Assembly: GCF_022539315.1 (NCBI RefSeq) | Contig: NC_066316.1 | Coordinates: 95,970,179 to 96,034,178, forward strand | Source: Serinus canaria | Lineage: Eukaryota; Chordata; Aves; Passeriformes; Fringillidae | DNA length: 64,000 nt | Reading direction: 5' to 3' | In this document: positions 36,367 through 47,484 of the stretch, piece by piece | How positions within the stretch are numbered: position 1 is the first letter of the stretch | Layout: each line of letters opens with the position of its first letter | Translations under genes and position numbers: made by a program | Notes under the pieces: model-generated | The model's database searches: none | What the model saw: only the letters and a program-made list of their open reading frames with translations | What the model was told of the DNA's origin: nothing

Positions 36367-38363
36367 TAAGGACCAAGACAATCAATCATGCAATCAAGTG
36401 GTAAGCAGTCCATAGCTCACACATAAACAGCCAACATGGAAACACAGGGAAATTCCAGGGAAATTCAATGTCTAGCTACCATAACTCAGTTTTGTTGAAA
36501 TCGAAACTGTATTACCCTTCTTTTTCCATTCTACAGTATCCTGTAATACTGAAATTCTTGTAATAAATCCTGACTTAATAAAATCTTATCCTGCCACACT
36601 TCAGTTTTCTTATACTTACAACTCACAGACATCATTTCTGGTGGTGATAGAAAAACAGTTTAAAACAGCTCCACCTTTGTTTGGGGGATAAAGGCAATCA
36701 AGGTTGTGTCTCATTAGACAGAAAGGCAGCAGAAGATGCCCTTACATGTCAGGGCCACAGCAGCTGTTTGATTAGAGGTGTGTGGCTGACACTGTGCTGA
36801 ACTGGAACTAGGGCAAGGGCTTCAGCTTAGATCCTGATTTATTTCTGACTCTGACGGTGCCCAAAATGATGCATGCTGGAATGCTGAAACAGTGATATTT
36901 GTTTCAAGTGAAGACATAAATAATTTCAAATTAACAAGAAGGTTTGTGGGGGTTTTAACTGTCTTTGAGTGGTATGTTTTATGCTCTATGGAAAATAGTG
37001 CAGAGATTGGGGAAGCTTAAAGGGAGGATGAAGACATCAGCATTAAAAGAAAACACTGACCAAACCCTTGGAAACTGACTGGGAGAAGCAGGAAGTTCCA
37101 TGGCTGAAAGAGCATTTGGGTTAATGAATAAACAGGATACACTGAATTTTGCTGCATTCAGAAAATAAAGTTTCTTGAATTCCTGAAAGCAAATAATGGT
37201 CTGTTCAAGCTACCTGAACTCAATCCACAACCAATTTCTCTTCCTAATGACACTAAAATTGCTACTCAGGACAGAACATCATAACGGTACTATAATGAAA
37301 TACTGAGCTCTGTTATGAATGAAACAGTCCCTGCCACCCCAAAAAGAAACCCAACAAAAAAACCCACAAAAACAATCAACCAAGCAAGCAACAACAACAA
37401 CAAAAAACCAAAACAAAACATTAAAAAAACCCCAGGTGTTGAGATGAAACACATGTACTAAATGAAATAACATCTCTGTAAATAATACTTTATTTAGACT
37501 GATGTGCTTGGGCCTAGCCCTCAAAATTGAATATCTTGAGCAATGCACTTCTTGAGTAATTTCATGCATTTTCTCAGCTAATCTCCCATCACCAATATCA
37601 AGATTGTCATATTGATTTTAAAAGGGAGGCAAAAAAAAAAAAGGCAAGGTAGTTTTCCTTTATCAATCCTGAGCATGGTTGCCAGGCAACTTGATGACCT
37701 GACTTGGGATGGATTGTTACAGTGACCTGACTGAATATTCCCAAAACACCCAAGAATTTGTAAAGAAAATATAGGGAAGTGGAATTACTTCTGCAATAAT
37801 AAGTATTAAATTTTCTGTTTGCCTTTATAAAGAAAAATTTATAAAAGGTCTTATTGTTATATAAGGGAAATAATAGTTTAAGTGTCAATGAAAATCTGAT
37901 TATATAAAAGAGAAAGAATCAGCTATTTGACCCTGAAAACTCTTTGACTTGTCATTGTTTCAATTTAGTGTGTTAAAATTGAACTGTATAATTAATTTAG
38001 TATAACCTTCTTTTTACAAATATGGACTGTTTCTTAGATTTACAAATATTTCTTACACATGTTATTCCAGAAGACTGGCTAAGAGAGATATGTGCAGACT
38101 TCAGTAAGAAGTTTTAAAGAATATTTTTGAAGTGCTGACTTACTGACATTACTTTTCTTTATTGTTCTGCATGTAACACTTTGTTTTTTCAGACTGGCAC
38201 TCTAAATTAGTTACCTCTGGTATATAAAAACCACTACTAATATTTTTTGTCATAGTCAGAACCTGCTGTCAATCAAATTTTAACTTTGCCAAATACTAAA
38301 AATACTGATACTAGGTGAAAACAGGCGATTTTTTTTTCCTGAAGCATCTGCTGAAACAGAAAT
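36365..38363. other. Noncoding; A/C-rich low-complexity patch
   Basis: No gene recognised. About 37340-37435 is an A/C-rich low-complexity tract with CAA repeats. Its complement yields the aromatic, valine-rich minus-strand open frame at 37279-37569, which is therefore an artefact. Confidence 0.5.
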
Positions 38364-38613
38364 ACAAGAGGCAAGGGGCAGAAACTCATGGGAGATCCAC
38401 CTAAATGTGAAGAAAAACTCTGCTGTGTTTACTAAGCACTGGAACAGATTGCCCAGAGAGGTTGTGGATTCTCCCTCAGTGGAGATATTCCAGAGCTGTC
38501 TGCACACAATCCTGTGCCATGTGCTCCAGGATGGCCCTGCTGGAGCAGGGAGTTTGGACAATATGACCCTCTGTGGTTCCTTCCAACCTGACCCATTCTG
38601 GGATTCTGTGAAA
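38364..38613 (+). mobile_element. CR1 retrotransposon 3' end
   Basis: GGCAGAAACTCATGGGAGAT, CCACCTAAATGTGAAGAAAA, CACTGGAACAGATTGCCCAG, GAGGTTGTGGATTCTCCCTC, AACCTGACCCATTCTGGG and ATTCTGTG follow the order of the last 250 bases of a bird CR1. It ends with a single terminal repeat unit. It belongs to a subfamily with 'GTGCTCCAGGATGGCCCTGC', which it shares with the copy at 40752-40922. Confidence 0.93.
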
Positions 38614-40751
38614 TGATCCAACCATTGTCTCATATGCCTGTCATTTCAACAGTGCTTGAATTTCTGTTTGTACCAAGTGCAAACAGAAGGAAGGTACTCA
38701 GCCTTGTTTCTAATAACTTCTTGTTCTGAAGCACTTGATGATTTCTTGGTTTTCACTAAGTCGTGAGAAGGCACTTCTTGAAATTGTATTTCAATGTGAA
38801 GGGTACCGTGCTCTTTGTATTGACAGGGATGTTTCTTACCAAGAGACACATAAAACAGTTGGAAATACAGAAGGGTTTGTGAATTATTTGAAGATGAAGG
38901 GTATACTTTGCAATTCCATTAATTTATAGAGGCCTTGATAAAGTAATGGTTAGTTTGTGGAACAAAACACTTTTAGAAAAGCACATTGAAGGATGCAAAA
39001 TTTACCAGTCCTAAACTCAGCTAGAAATTGTCATAAAAGAGCATTTCAGACTGAAGTTTCCCTGAGCAACTTTTACATGAGTTTTTTACAGTCAGAAATT
39101 TATGAAAAATGGTCTTCTACAGAAAGACATATGGAGCTCAGAATGATAATTCTTCAAATGACACAAAACCTATCTATGGAAATGCACATCCTGAGGAAAA
39201 GACCCCAGACATTGAAAGTATCTTAATGGGCTGTATTACTTTGCAGTAATTCTTATTTCAGATGTTAGCAGCTACTGGAAAACTGTGCTTGAACTCAGCA
39301 GGTGATTCTTCACTAGGCAAGACCAGTGGATAATGTTCTGTGAATTTATGGATGATACATTAGCCTTAGAAATAACAAAATTTCTACCAATGGAAAATAA
39401 TGTGAATGGGATGGTATGCTGACTAGGTGCCACTAGATCTCAATAAAACTTAGTGGGTTTTGTTTCATTTTGGGTTGCTTCAGAGCAAAACAGATTAAGA
39501 TGAAGATTTAGATTAAGCAATTTAGTTGAGGGTGAACAGGTTTAATGTAAGAATTGTAACAAAGAACTATTTAGAGTGGGCCTCAGTGGACTGTACTGGA
39601 AAGGAGCTCTATCAGAAAATAGAGGCCTCCTGCAGAGAAGGATTCTGGGGCCAATACCTATTAATGTTGCAGTAGTGACTAAAACAAAGCTGCAGGGAAG
39701 CAGCCCTGGTTGAAGGAGAGACTGTAGCCAAAATAATGGGATGCTCTTTGTGTTTGGTACAATCTGATGGGCCATCCTAACAAACAGAGACTGACCAGTG
39801 CAAGGGAAATGTGGTGAAGTCTTACAGGGGAAAATGGGAAGTAAAAATTTTGCAGACCAAGTACAAGAAAAAAATCCATTTCTAGTATAGGAAGAGAGAA
39901 AAATGAAATTAAATCTAACAAAACAATCAAACAAAAAGCAAAGATTATAAAATTGGTCCCAGAGATTCAGAAATTTCATAATCATAACATATCCACAATT
40001 TTCAGAACTTCTCAAAAAGAGTGGCGGGGACCTAAATAATTTCAAGGTAAAGATTGTGAAGTGTGTGTAAATGACGTACTATAGGGGATTTGATGTGCAA
40101 AATAAAATCTTAAAGATGAGGCTTTCTGATATTCTTGAAAATAAGTTAAAAAGAATAATGTAATAAACAATCATAGCCATATATTTATCCTGAAAAAATA
40201 CTTCTGTCATATTTTTGATTTACTATATATTTAGATCACATGTAAGAAAGTGAAAAAAAATGAGGGAAATCATATTTTTCCCTCTCCCCATAAGTTGGTT
40301 TCCTTTCTCAGATGCAGTGAGAATTAGTCACAAGTCTATATGCTGTGTGGAGTGCTCTGAAGTGCATTGTAGTACTGGGAAACTCACATTTAGCTGGTGT
40401 GTCTTTCAGGTGTTCAGAGTTGAAATGATTGCCAGATACTGGAGCAGGATGCTATTTTTCCAAGGTCAGAGTCTTAGGAACCACTTTTTTCCTCACTACC
40501 ATGGGCTGTAGATCAAGTGTTCAATCATATCTGATGTTCTTCAGCGGTGTACTGAGATTTTTGAACTTTTGCCATTGAGTACCTAAGTTTGTAAATGTGG
40601 TGAATGTTATTTGTTTTGCAAAGGAAGGCAGAAAATGGAAGTTTATTGTACAGGGATATGTATAATAACGATCTGAACTATGTAGTTTAGATAGTTTTTT
40701 TTAAGGCACTTTATTTGTATTACTGGATGGGCATGAGTTGAGACAGGGTTA
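38614..40751. other. Noncoding, no gene recognised
   Basis: Unique sequence. A 167-codon minus-strand open frame (39542-40045) lies here. It is rich in Phe, Leu and Ser and has no domain, family resemblance or codon pattern that I can recognise. Confidence 0.5.
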
Positions 40752-40922
40752 TTATCACTGTGTGAATGACTGAACACTGGAACAAATTGCTGGGAAAGAG
40801 GCTGTGGAGTCTCCCTGCAAGAATATCAAGAATATCTCTGGATGCAATCCTGTACAATGTGCTCTGGGATGACCCTATTTAAGCAGAGAGGAGACGCCTT
40901 ACCCATTCTTTGATTCTGTGAT
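40752..40922 (+). mobile_element. CR1 retrotransposon 3' end, internally deleted
   Basis: ATTATCACTGTGTGAATGAC, CACTGGAACAAATTGCTGGG, GAGGCTGTGGAGTCTCCCTG, GTGCTCTGGGATGACCC and TTTGATTCTGTG match the CR1 tail. About 30 bases that normally precede 'CCTTCCAACC' are lost. It is more diverged than the copy at 38364-38613 but of the same type. Confidence 0.88.
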
Positions 40923-43024
40923 TATCAAGTTGGGTGTCATTCACCAAGAAATAAAAGTCTATATAAAGTGTAGATAGTTTCCTAGAGTAGTTATTCCTCA
41001 ACTTATTAAAAGTCTGAAAGGTTTTTAGTACTTGGATCTACAGATTTCCTTTTTCAAATTTTTTCTGTGTTAAGGAGTAGAAAGCATAAAGGTCAACCAA
41101 ATAATTTCAGGTTGTTTGTGGAAATTATTTCTTTTCATGATGCCTGTGGAGTGTTCAATAACAATCTGGCATTTGCTTAACAAGACAACATCTTTTGTGT
41201 TCACAGGTCTTTTTTCAGAAATTAACAGCCTACAAAAGATAATGAGCTCCGTGAATCTTATTAAAGCAAGTTACAGCTGACTGACAAGTAAGTACATGGC
41301 TGTCATGTAATGTAATCATGGTGTTATAATTCAATTAACTATTGATTTTAGTAACTCATACTATAGTCTAACTGCTGCAGAAAAAAAAAATTCAATATTT
41401 GTAGAATTTTGTGATTAATACAAATTATATCAGTCCCAGACATTATTGACCTCATTATTTTGTGTTTAATAGAAGTATTGTTTGTTTTCATGTACTACTA
41501 TTCATGTATTAGCTATAAGCTATACTGAAGTTTCTTCTACTCAATCACACTGATAATACTTGGAAATAAAGTGGGCTCTATGTGCTGTTTATTTAACACC
41601 TGTGTAGATCTGATGCTGTATCATTTGGCACTTGTGCAGTCATTTCTACCTATGCAAAATGAATGTAAAACAGGCACAAAGCCTTATTTTCCAGATCATT
41701 GATTTATCTACCCCTTTGGACTATCACAGATGACTGCACAAATGGCAAAGTGTGTTACTCTCAGGCATGAAGACAGAGTCATGAGTCCAATTGCAAATGT
41801 TAGACTGAATTGCCAGACACACTACTACTTCAGTGAATATCAGGCTACTCTAATAGCAGGGTCGTGGGAACAGGAAGATGAGAGAGAATTTCTCCCATTT
41901 TCTCAGCTATGGCATCTTTAATTTCTCATTGAAGGTATGGATCAAGCAGTTAGACTGGTGGAGCCATTGGTGCTTTGCTCTCCCCAGCCATGCCTGTAAC
42001 TTTTTTAACAGTGAGATGCATAGGAAGGTAGATGAAGCTGTGTTTAGTTTTTTCCATCAGAGGTAGACAGTATAACAGATTTGACTCAGTCTGAGGAGGA
42101 AAATAAAGAAACAGCTAGGCCACACTAGTATGTACTTCTTACAACCTGGCCCAGCATTTTAAAAAGAAGCAATAGATGTTGCTTATTTTATGATGATTCT
42201 TGATCTTATATTAACAACTGCATATTTTCAAAAGTATCTACTATTATGACTAATTTAAGGCAATGATCAATAACATTTCTTTACTGACTTTCCTAATTAA
42301 ATTCAGGCAGGAGAAGTGAGTTGAGAATGCAGTCATGAGAAGGCATAAATGTTGGTTACCAGTTATTTTCACTTAATTAGATGAACCTACTCTATTTAAA
42401 GCAAAAAAGTCTGGTCTGCACGTAGGTCTTCAAGAACTATATCATTTTGAACTTGTGTCCCAAAAGTTTAACTTCAGATTTAGGTGCTTAATTCCTCTTT
42501 TTTGGTTGTGATCCATCAGCTAGTTATTGCACCAGTGAGTGCAGTCACCAGATCTCTCCCACTGCAGTCTTCCTGGCTGCCAGAGTTTGTGCTGAGCCAG
42601 GGGCAAAAGACTTCAGATCCACTTCCTATGCTGCAAAGGATATACTTAAATTTACCAATGCCTTTCTTGAATTGCTTGGATTTTAGCTCATTCTGTATTC
42701 AAATTGACTGTAAGTATTTTACTTTAGAATGTATATTTCTAGTAGTATGAAAATCCACCATACCCATACTGTGAAGCTGGTTACACCAGAAGCTTCAAAA
42801 CCTCAGGGTCTTTTACTTGACAGATTTATCAATCTACTAAAATAACTGTGCCTTGCCACTTTGACTATATATCTTTTATACTAACAGCCTGAAAAGTCCA
42901 GCAAATAATACAAGTAATTCAAGGCAAGAACCTTTTATGACTATACCACACAATTTACATGTGCAGAATAGTATATTAAAATGACTTACTAAAAAGAAAA
43001 GCCATTGCAGAGAATTACTTTTTA
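40923..43024. other. Noncoding, no gene recognised
   Basis: AT-rich unique sequence with short open frames only; no repeat family seen. Confidence 0.5.
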
Positions 43025-43543
43025 ATGTCATTGTTTACCTCATTTCTTGTTCCAATATGGCTCAAGCCCAGGCAATTTTCTTTGTCATTGGCACTGCCAC
43101 AAGACACAGGCAGTAAGTTGAATGTAATAAGCAGTCTGCCTACTTTTGGGAAAATAATGCATTGTCTCATTCTCACAAATGGGCAGCTATCACCAGCCCC
43201 TGTTTATGACCATTTTAATAAAAGTGGCACCTTGGCTAAAGAATGCTTCTCATATATAGTCTTAACAGAAGCAGTTCTTCACCATGACTCAATTTTGCTC
43301 TTTTCTGAATTCTTTTCTAAGGGATATATCCCTGTAACAGATGAAAGCAGAACAGGTAGGGAAGCCTTCTACAGCTTTCATTTTGCTAGTGTGACTGACG
43401 CTGAAGAACTGGTGGCAGGGGCATCTGTTATGCCCCATAAAATTCATCATGGGATGCCTGCTAAGCATGTTGACAGATTGCTAGTCCATGAAGTCATTTT
43501 GCTGCAAGTTTGTCCCCTAAGATATATACATAAAAGCAGGTAG
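43025..43543 (+). other. Unassigned 172-codon open frame
   Basis: This is the longest uninterrupted ATG-to-stop frame in the window. The middle and end of the translation look more protein-like than most chance frames here, with mixed acidic, basic and aliphatic residues (for example TDESRTGREAFYSFHF and ASVMPHKIHHGMPAKHVDRL). I do not recognise any domain, signal peptide or membrane segment. There is no promoter, Kozak context (the ATG follows TTTTTA) or poly-A signal that argues for a gene, and a frame of this length can arise by chance in 64 kb. It could be a retrocopy remnant, an exon read through, or chance. Confidence 0.2.
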
Positions 43544-44884
43544 GACATGTCTGTACTTTTTCCTGGTTTACTGCATGTTGCTCGTAGAGCTTTTCATTGA
43601 TACTGTCTGTGAAGGCTGCCATTCTTTGATGAAAAAAGTGACTAAGAAAAGTTTTGCCATTCACAAGCTGACATGTTTTCTTTATTTCTGTTTATTCAGA
43701 TTTTTGAGTAATAGTAAAATATATACATCTTCATTGAATTGTTCATTTTATTCAATGTATCGCTCCAACTATAACAAGTAAAATAACACAATAGGGTGCA
43801 AATAAATACAGAAGGTGCTTTTTTAGAATAGTAGAGTACAGAAATATCCTTCCACCTACTGTCATGGCCCTACAGCATTGTCAACCTGCAGTTAGTCAAA
43901 ACCAATGTTACTACACAGATAGCCAAACCTTGCTGAAAGTAAATTCTGTTTAAGGTTTTAATTATGACACGGAATTGTTATAATTCTAGTAAAAATCTCT
44001 GTTGAAATAAAGCTCTTTAATTCTTTATATACTTTGTTTTTATATGTCCCTGAATTGATCAATAAACTAAAAATTACACTGCTGGTTGCTGAGAACTGTA
44101 GTCTGAAAGATGGCCAAGCATTGCTACAGCCCTCACTCAGCAAATCACCTCATCTGCTGCTTCAGTTACTACCCAGGCTCTTGGTACAACTTGGCTACTT
44201 CCAGAGAGGATCACCATGTCCCAGTCCACTGAAAAGGGACCTAGGTTAATCAGGAATGGAGAAACAGTGGAGTAAAGTTTATATTGACAGGCAAGACATG
44301 CTTATAGCTGGGCCAGCAAGATGAGCAGGCAGCCCTGTGGCTTGCTTTGACCAGTTGACTTGACCAGTTTGCAGACAGCTTCAAGCCTGTGAGCTTGGAT
44401 TTCCCTACACTGGAAAAGCAGATGTGGACCTTTTTCAGGCTGTGTGCACTCCAGCACATCTCTGTATGGAAATATTCAAGGTCAGAACTGCATTGTCCAG
44501 GACACAACACAATTTTGTGCACAGATAGAGCACAGGTCCTTGAAGCACGATTGTAGGAGATACCTGAGGCATTCCTGTCCTCTTGTGTAAATTCACCTAA
44601 ATCTTGATGGGATGATATTTAACATCCTTAAGTAAGAATACAGAATAGAGACATGAAAACTCAATAAATACAAGAAATATTAGCCAAAAAAAAAAAAAGA
44701 ATAAAAAGGAGGGAAAGATGTGTTTTTTTGTTTTCTAACATGAAAGTAACCTCCAAATTTATGTGTCTTCCAAGGCAGGTTTTATTTGCAGGAGAATCAC
44801 CTCAAACCTTTTGGCACAGGTGAATTCTGTTAGACCATTATTGAACTAAACCTGATAAATCTGGTATTTCAGTAGAATGTCCCA
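43544..44884. other. Noncoding, no gene recognised
   Basis: Unique sequence. An A13 run lies at 44686-44698. Nothing else is supported. Confidence 0.5.
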
Positions 44885-44916
44885 GGGAGGGGGGAGAAGA
44901 AGAGAAGAGAGAGGGG
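44885..44916. repeat. Purine-only GA tract leading into the pentamer array
   Basis: About thirty bases of only G and A (GGGAGGGGGGAGAAGAAG followed by AGAAGAGAGAGGGG) directly abut the pentamer array. Homopurine tracts of this type can adopt triplex structures. Confidence 0.85.
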
Positions 44917-45070
44917 ACGGGACGGGACGGGACGGGACGGGACGGGACGGGACGGGACGGGACGGGACTGGACTGGACTGGACTGGACTGGACTGGACGG
45001 GACGTGACGCGACGTGACGTGACGTGACGCGACGCGACGCAACACGACACGGGACCAGACCAGACCAGAC
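44914..45070. repeat. Block-structured pentanucleotide array (NNGAC)n
   Basis: About 31 pentamers almost all ending in GAC. Units run in blocks: eleven GGGAC (44914-44968), six TGGAC (44969-44998), one GGGAC, a mixed block of GTGAC, GCGAC and one-off GCAAC and ACGAC (45004-45048), a two-base slip, GGGAC (45051-45055), then three CAGAC (45056-45070). Variation is nearly confined to the first two bases of the unit. The GGGAC block has G3 runs with two-base AC loops, a canonical G-quadruplex motif, and carries a CpG every five bases in an otherwise CpG-poor window. Because five and three share no factor, every frame stays open and yields Ser-Arg-Pro-Val-type peptide repeats on the minus strand; these are not genes. 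Confidence 0.97.
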
Positions 45071-45848
45071 CATACCACGTTTTGTATGTGATGGCCCTGC
45101 AAAGCTTGTCCCTCAACAACATGTGGCACAGCCATGCAAAAGATGTGGCCACATGTTGGGATGCCACTTGGTGGGGATGGTGTTCCTGCAAGGAAATATT
45201 GCTGCTCTCCACATCACTCATTCTGGGTAAGTTTTCTTCTCCAGGTAAGGGTCCTGGGTATAAAGATTCACAGTTTCTTCTCACAAGAAACACTGTCAAG
45301 GCACCATGGTATTTTGTGAGTTATCAGGTTCTGCTGCTTGGGAAAGGAAGAGGTCAAGATCTGAATGCTAGTATTAAAATAATTAGAGCTAAACAACTTC
45401 TTGTTTGAATGTGCCCTGTTGTGGGCATGCTATTCCAAAGAGCCTAAGAAACTAAGAGAGCAGCCCCAGGCAATGCTGCAAGGGGCACATGTGTTATTGC
45501 AGAGATTTAAAAAACAAAGCTGACAAGCAGACTTGCCTAAATTGGTTGGATTGGTGCTTGTTCAGAGTTGTCACTAATTCAATGCAGATTGTCTGTGTAA
45601 TATGAGTGCTTAATTTCAAAAGAAACAGGGTGGAAAAAGTGTGTGCAATCCTCAGGAGATTCTGATTGCAAAAGGCATGGTTGGAGCTGATTAGCCTGTT
45701 TACCCTGTCAGTTTTCACACACAGGCAGACAGGCAGTCTTGTGCATTTCCTCTGGAGCAGATTCTGGAGAAAGCTGAGGAGGAAAATGAAATCCAGTTTC
45801 AATTCCATTTTTTTCTCACCCTTTTAATAAGGGAAAATGCTTTATTTT
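45071..45848. other. Noncoding, no gene recognised
   Basis: Unique sequence after the array. The open frames of 60-108 codons on the plus strand (45024-45408) overlap each other in different frames and show no known product. Confidence 0.45.
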
Positions 45849-45887
45849 GAGATCTCTTATGGCTAATTGAGATCTCTTATGGCTAAT
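45849..45887. repeat. 20-base tandem duplication
   Basis: GAGATCTCTTATGGCTAAT at 45849-45867 recurs at 45869-45887 without mismatch, and a partial third copy (ATGGCTAAT) follows at about 45893. It also contains the AGATCT palindrome in each copy. Confidence 0.9.
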
Positions 45888-46513
45888 AAGAAATGGCTAA
45901 TTTTTGGGACTGTCATTGTAGCAGATCAGTAGATCCTGAATTTAGTCCACACCTTTGCTTATGAGGAGTGAGATTTATCAATCGTTGGTAAGAGTGCAAA
46001 ACTCACGTGCTTTTTCTTTCAAGTATTTGGTTCTGGGCCACAAAGTGACTAATTTTTTCAATGTGTTTTCAGTTGCTTACAAGGTCTTTTTTCCTCTTCC
46101 ATACTTGCAGAGGTTTTTAGTTAATGACAGGAACAGAAGTCTTCCTTTCTAAATGGTTCCTTGTGCTCTCATGATTAGAAGGCACAGCCTGGCTTCTTCC
46201 CTGGACAGCCCTATTTTCTCTTCTCCAGTCTCAGATGTTTCCATAAGCATACTTGTATTATTGGTGTTCTTTAACTGAAAGAAGATTTTTCTTTTCTTAT
46301 TTTTATATCCCTGTGTCTTTCTCCTGAGGATAAGAAGGTCTCAAATGCAAGAAATCTTGAGTTTTAAATTTGGTTCAACCTATCACATGATTCCAGGGAT
46401 CCAAAGATGTTGTAGGGAGAACTGCATCACCTCTGGGGGATGCCTACAATTTGATCTGATCTTCCTGAGGTACCTAGGAAAATTTTAGGAATACAGTATT
46501 TATGGTCCTTAAG

Positions 46514-47079
46514 TGTGCTGGGTTGGGCTGGGGTAGAATTACTTTTCATCACAGTGGCTGGTATGAGGCTCTGTTCTGGATTTTTGCTGAACATGGGGCT
46601 GATCATATAGAGATGTTCTTGTTATTGAGGAGCAGAATTTACAGGGCCAGGGCTTTTGATGTTTTTCATTCTGCTGTGCTGGTGAGGAAGGTTGGGAGGA
46701 GATCCAGCTGAGAGAGGTGACCCTAATGACCAAAGGAACATTACAGACCATGGGACATCATGCTCATCATTTGGAAAATGAGGGGAACAAGGAGGAAGAA
46801 GGGGCATGTAGAGTGATGGTGTTTGTCTTCCCAAATTACTGTTACATGTGATGGGGCCCTGCTCTCCTGGAGATGGCTGAACAACTGCCTGACCTTGGGA
46901 AGACGTGAATTCATTCCTTGTTTTGCTTTGCTTGTATGGGTGGTTTTTGTTTTCTCTGTTGAACTGTTTTCATTTTAACCCACAAGTTCTCTGCCTTTTA
47001 CCTTTCCAGTTCTCTCCCTGATCCTGCTGGTGGGGGAGTGAGCTACTGCTTATGTGGTACTTGGCTGCTGACCATGACA
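46514..47079 (+). mobile_element. Solo LTR of an avian endogenous retrovirus (ERVL-like)
   Basis: The best-delimited LTR in the window, 566 bases. It starts TGTGCTGGGTTGGGCTGGGG and ends GACCATGACA, giving TG...CA ends. Internal landmarks in order are ACAGTGGCTGGTATGAGGC, GATGGTGTTTGTCTTCCCAA, CTGGAGATGGCTGAACAACT, CCTTGTTTTGCTTTGCTTG, TGTTGAACTG in the place of the AATAAA-like signal, AACCCACAAGTTCTC, and a G-rich GTGGGGGAGTGAG segment. The flanks TTAAG (46509-46513) and TTAGG (47080-47084) agree at four of five bases, a plausible decayed 5-bp target duplication. No internal retroviral sequence is attached, so recombination between two LTRs probably removed it. Family naming is from memory. 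Confidence 0.88.
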
Positions 47080-47322
47080 TTAGGATGGGTAAAAAATGAT
47101 GTTCATTTTTCATTCTGTTTATAATTGGTAAATAGTGGTATAGAAATTACAGCAGTAGGGTACACGTCACCAAATTTCAGACATCAAAAGTTTAGATGTC
47201 AGGTCTAAGCTATTTTAATAAGTTTCTACTCTAAGTTACAGAGATGGTACCTTCAGACAGCAGTTTTTACCTCCCCTCAGGATGCTTCTTTCATTCTCTC
47301 AGTGCATCTCACGGCGCCCTAG
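47080..47322. other. Spacer after the LTR, nothing recognised
   Basis: Unique AT-rich sequence. It contains a pyrimidine-rich run ending in CTCAG at 47302, which resembles a splice acceptor, but the frame just downstream of it is closed within a few codons. Confidence 0.4.
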
Positions 47323-47484
47323 GAATTAAAACTTTGCATTAAACAAAGCATAAATGAAGAATTTGGAATGATAGAAGAAAGCCTTCAGGAGGATACAGCA
47401 AGGAGAGATCTCCAACAAGCTAGGAGATCTTTAGGCATTTCACAAAAGCTAAAGAGAATGACAGAACAAGCGCAAAACCAGTAG
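47323..47484 (+). other. Short open frame with coding-like composition
   Basis: The 53 codons after an in-frame stop read as a charged, helix-prone peptide: from Glu-Leu-Lys through EESLQEDTARRDLQQARRSL to KRMTEQAQNQ and a TAG stop. Leu, Ile and Ala recur at coiled-coil-like spacing and Glu, Gln, Arg and Lys dominate, unlike the Phe/Leu/Ser/Cys-rich chance frames elsewhere in the window. The first Met is the 16th codon (47368). I do not recognise the family. It lies about 240 bases beyond the solo LTR but nothing ties the two. It may be a gene or retrocopy remnant, or chance. Confidence 0.25.

Noticed and set aside
37279..37569. 96-codon minus-strand frame resembling a membrane protein (Phe/Val/Trp-rich)
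   Set aside because: It is the translation of an A/C-rich low-complexity tract read on the other strand.
39542..40045. 167-codon minus-strand open frame
   Set aside because: Phe/Leu/Ser-rich translation of AT-rich DNA with no recognisable domain or splice context; best explained as chance.
44838..45299. Open frames of 75-153 codons on the minus strand with Ser-Arg-Pro-Val-Pro repeats
   Set aside because: They are the forced translation of the pentamer array. A five-base unit keeps all three frames open, and no start context, domain or homologue supports a protein.
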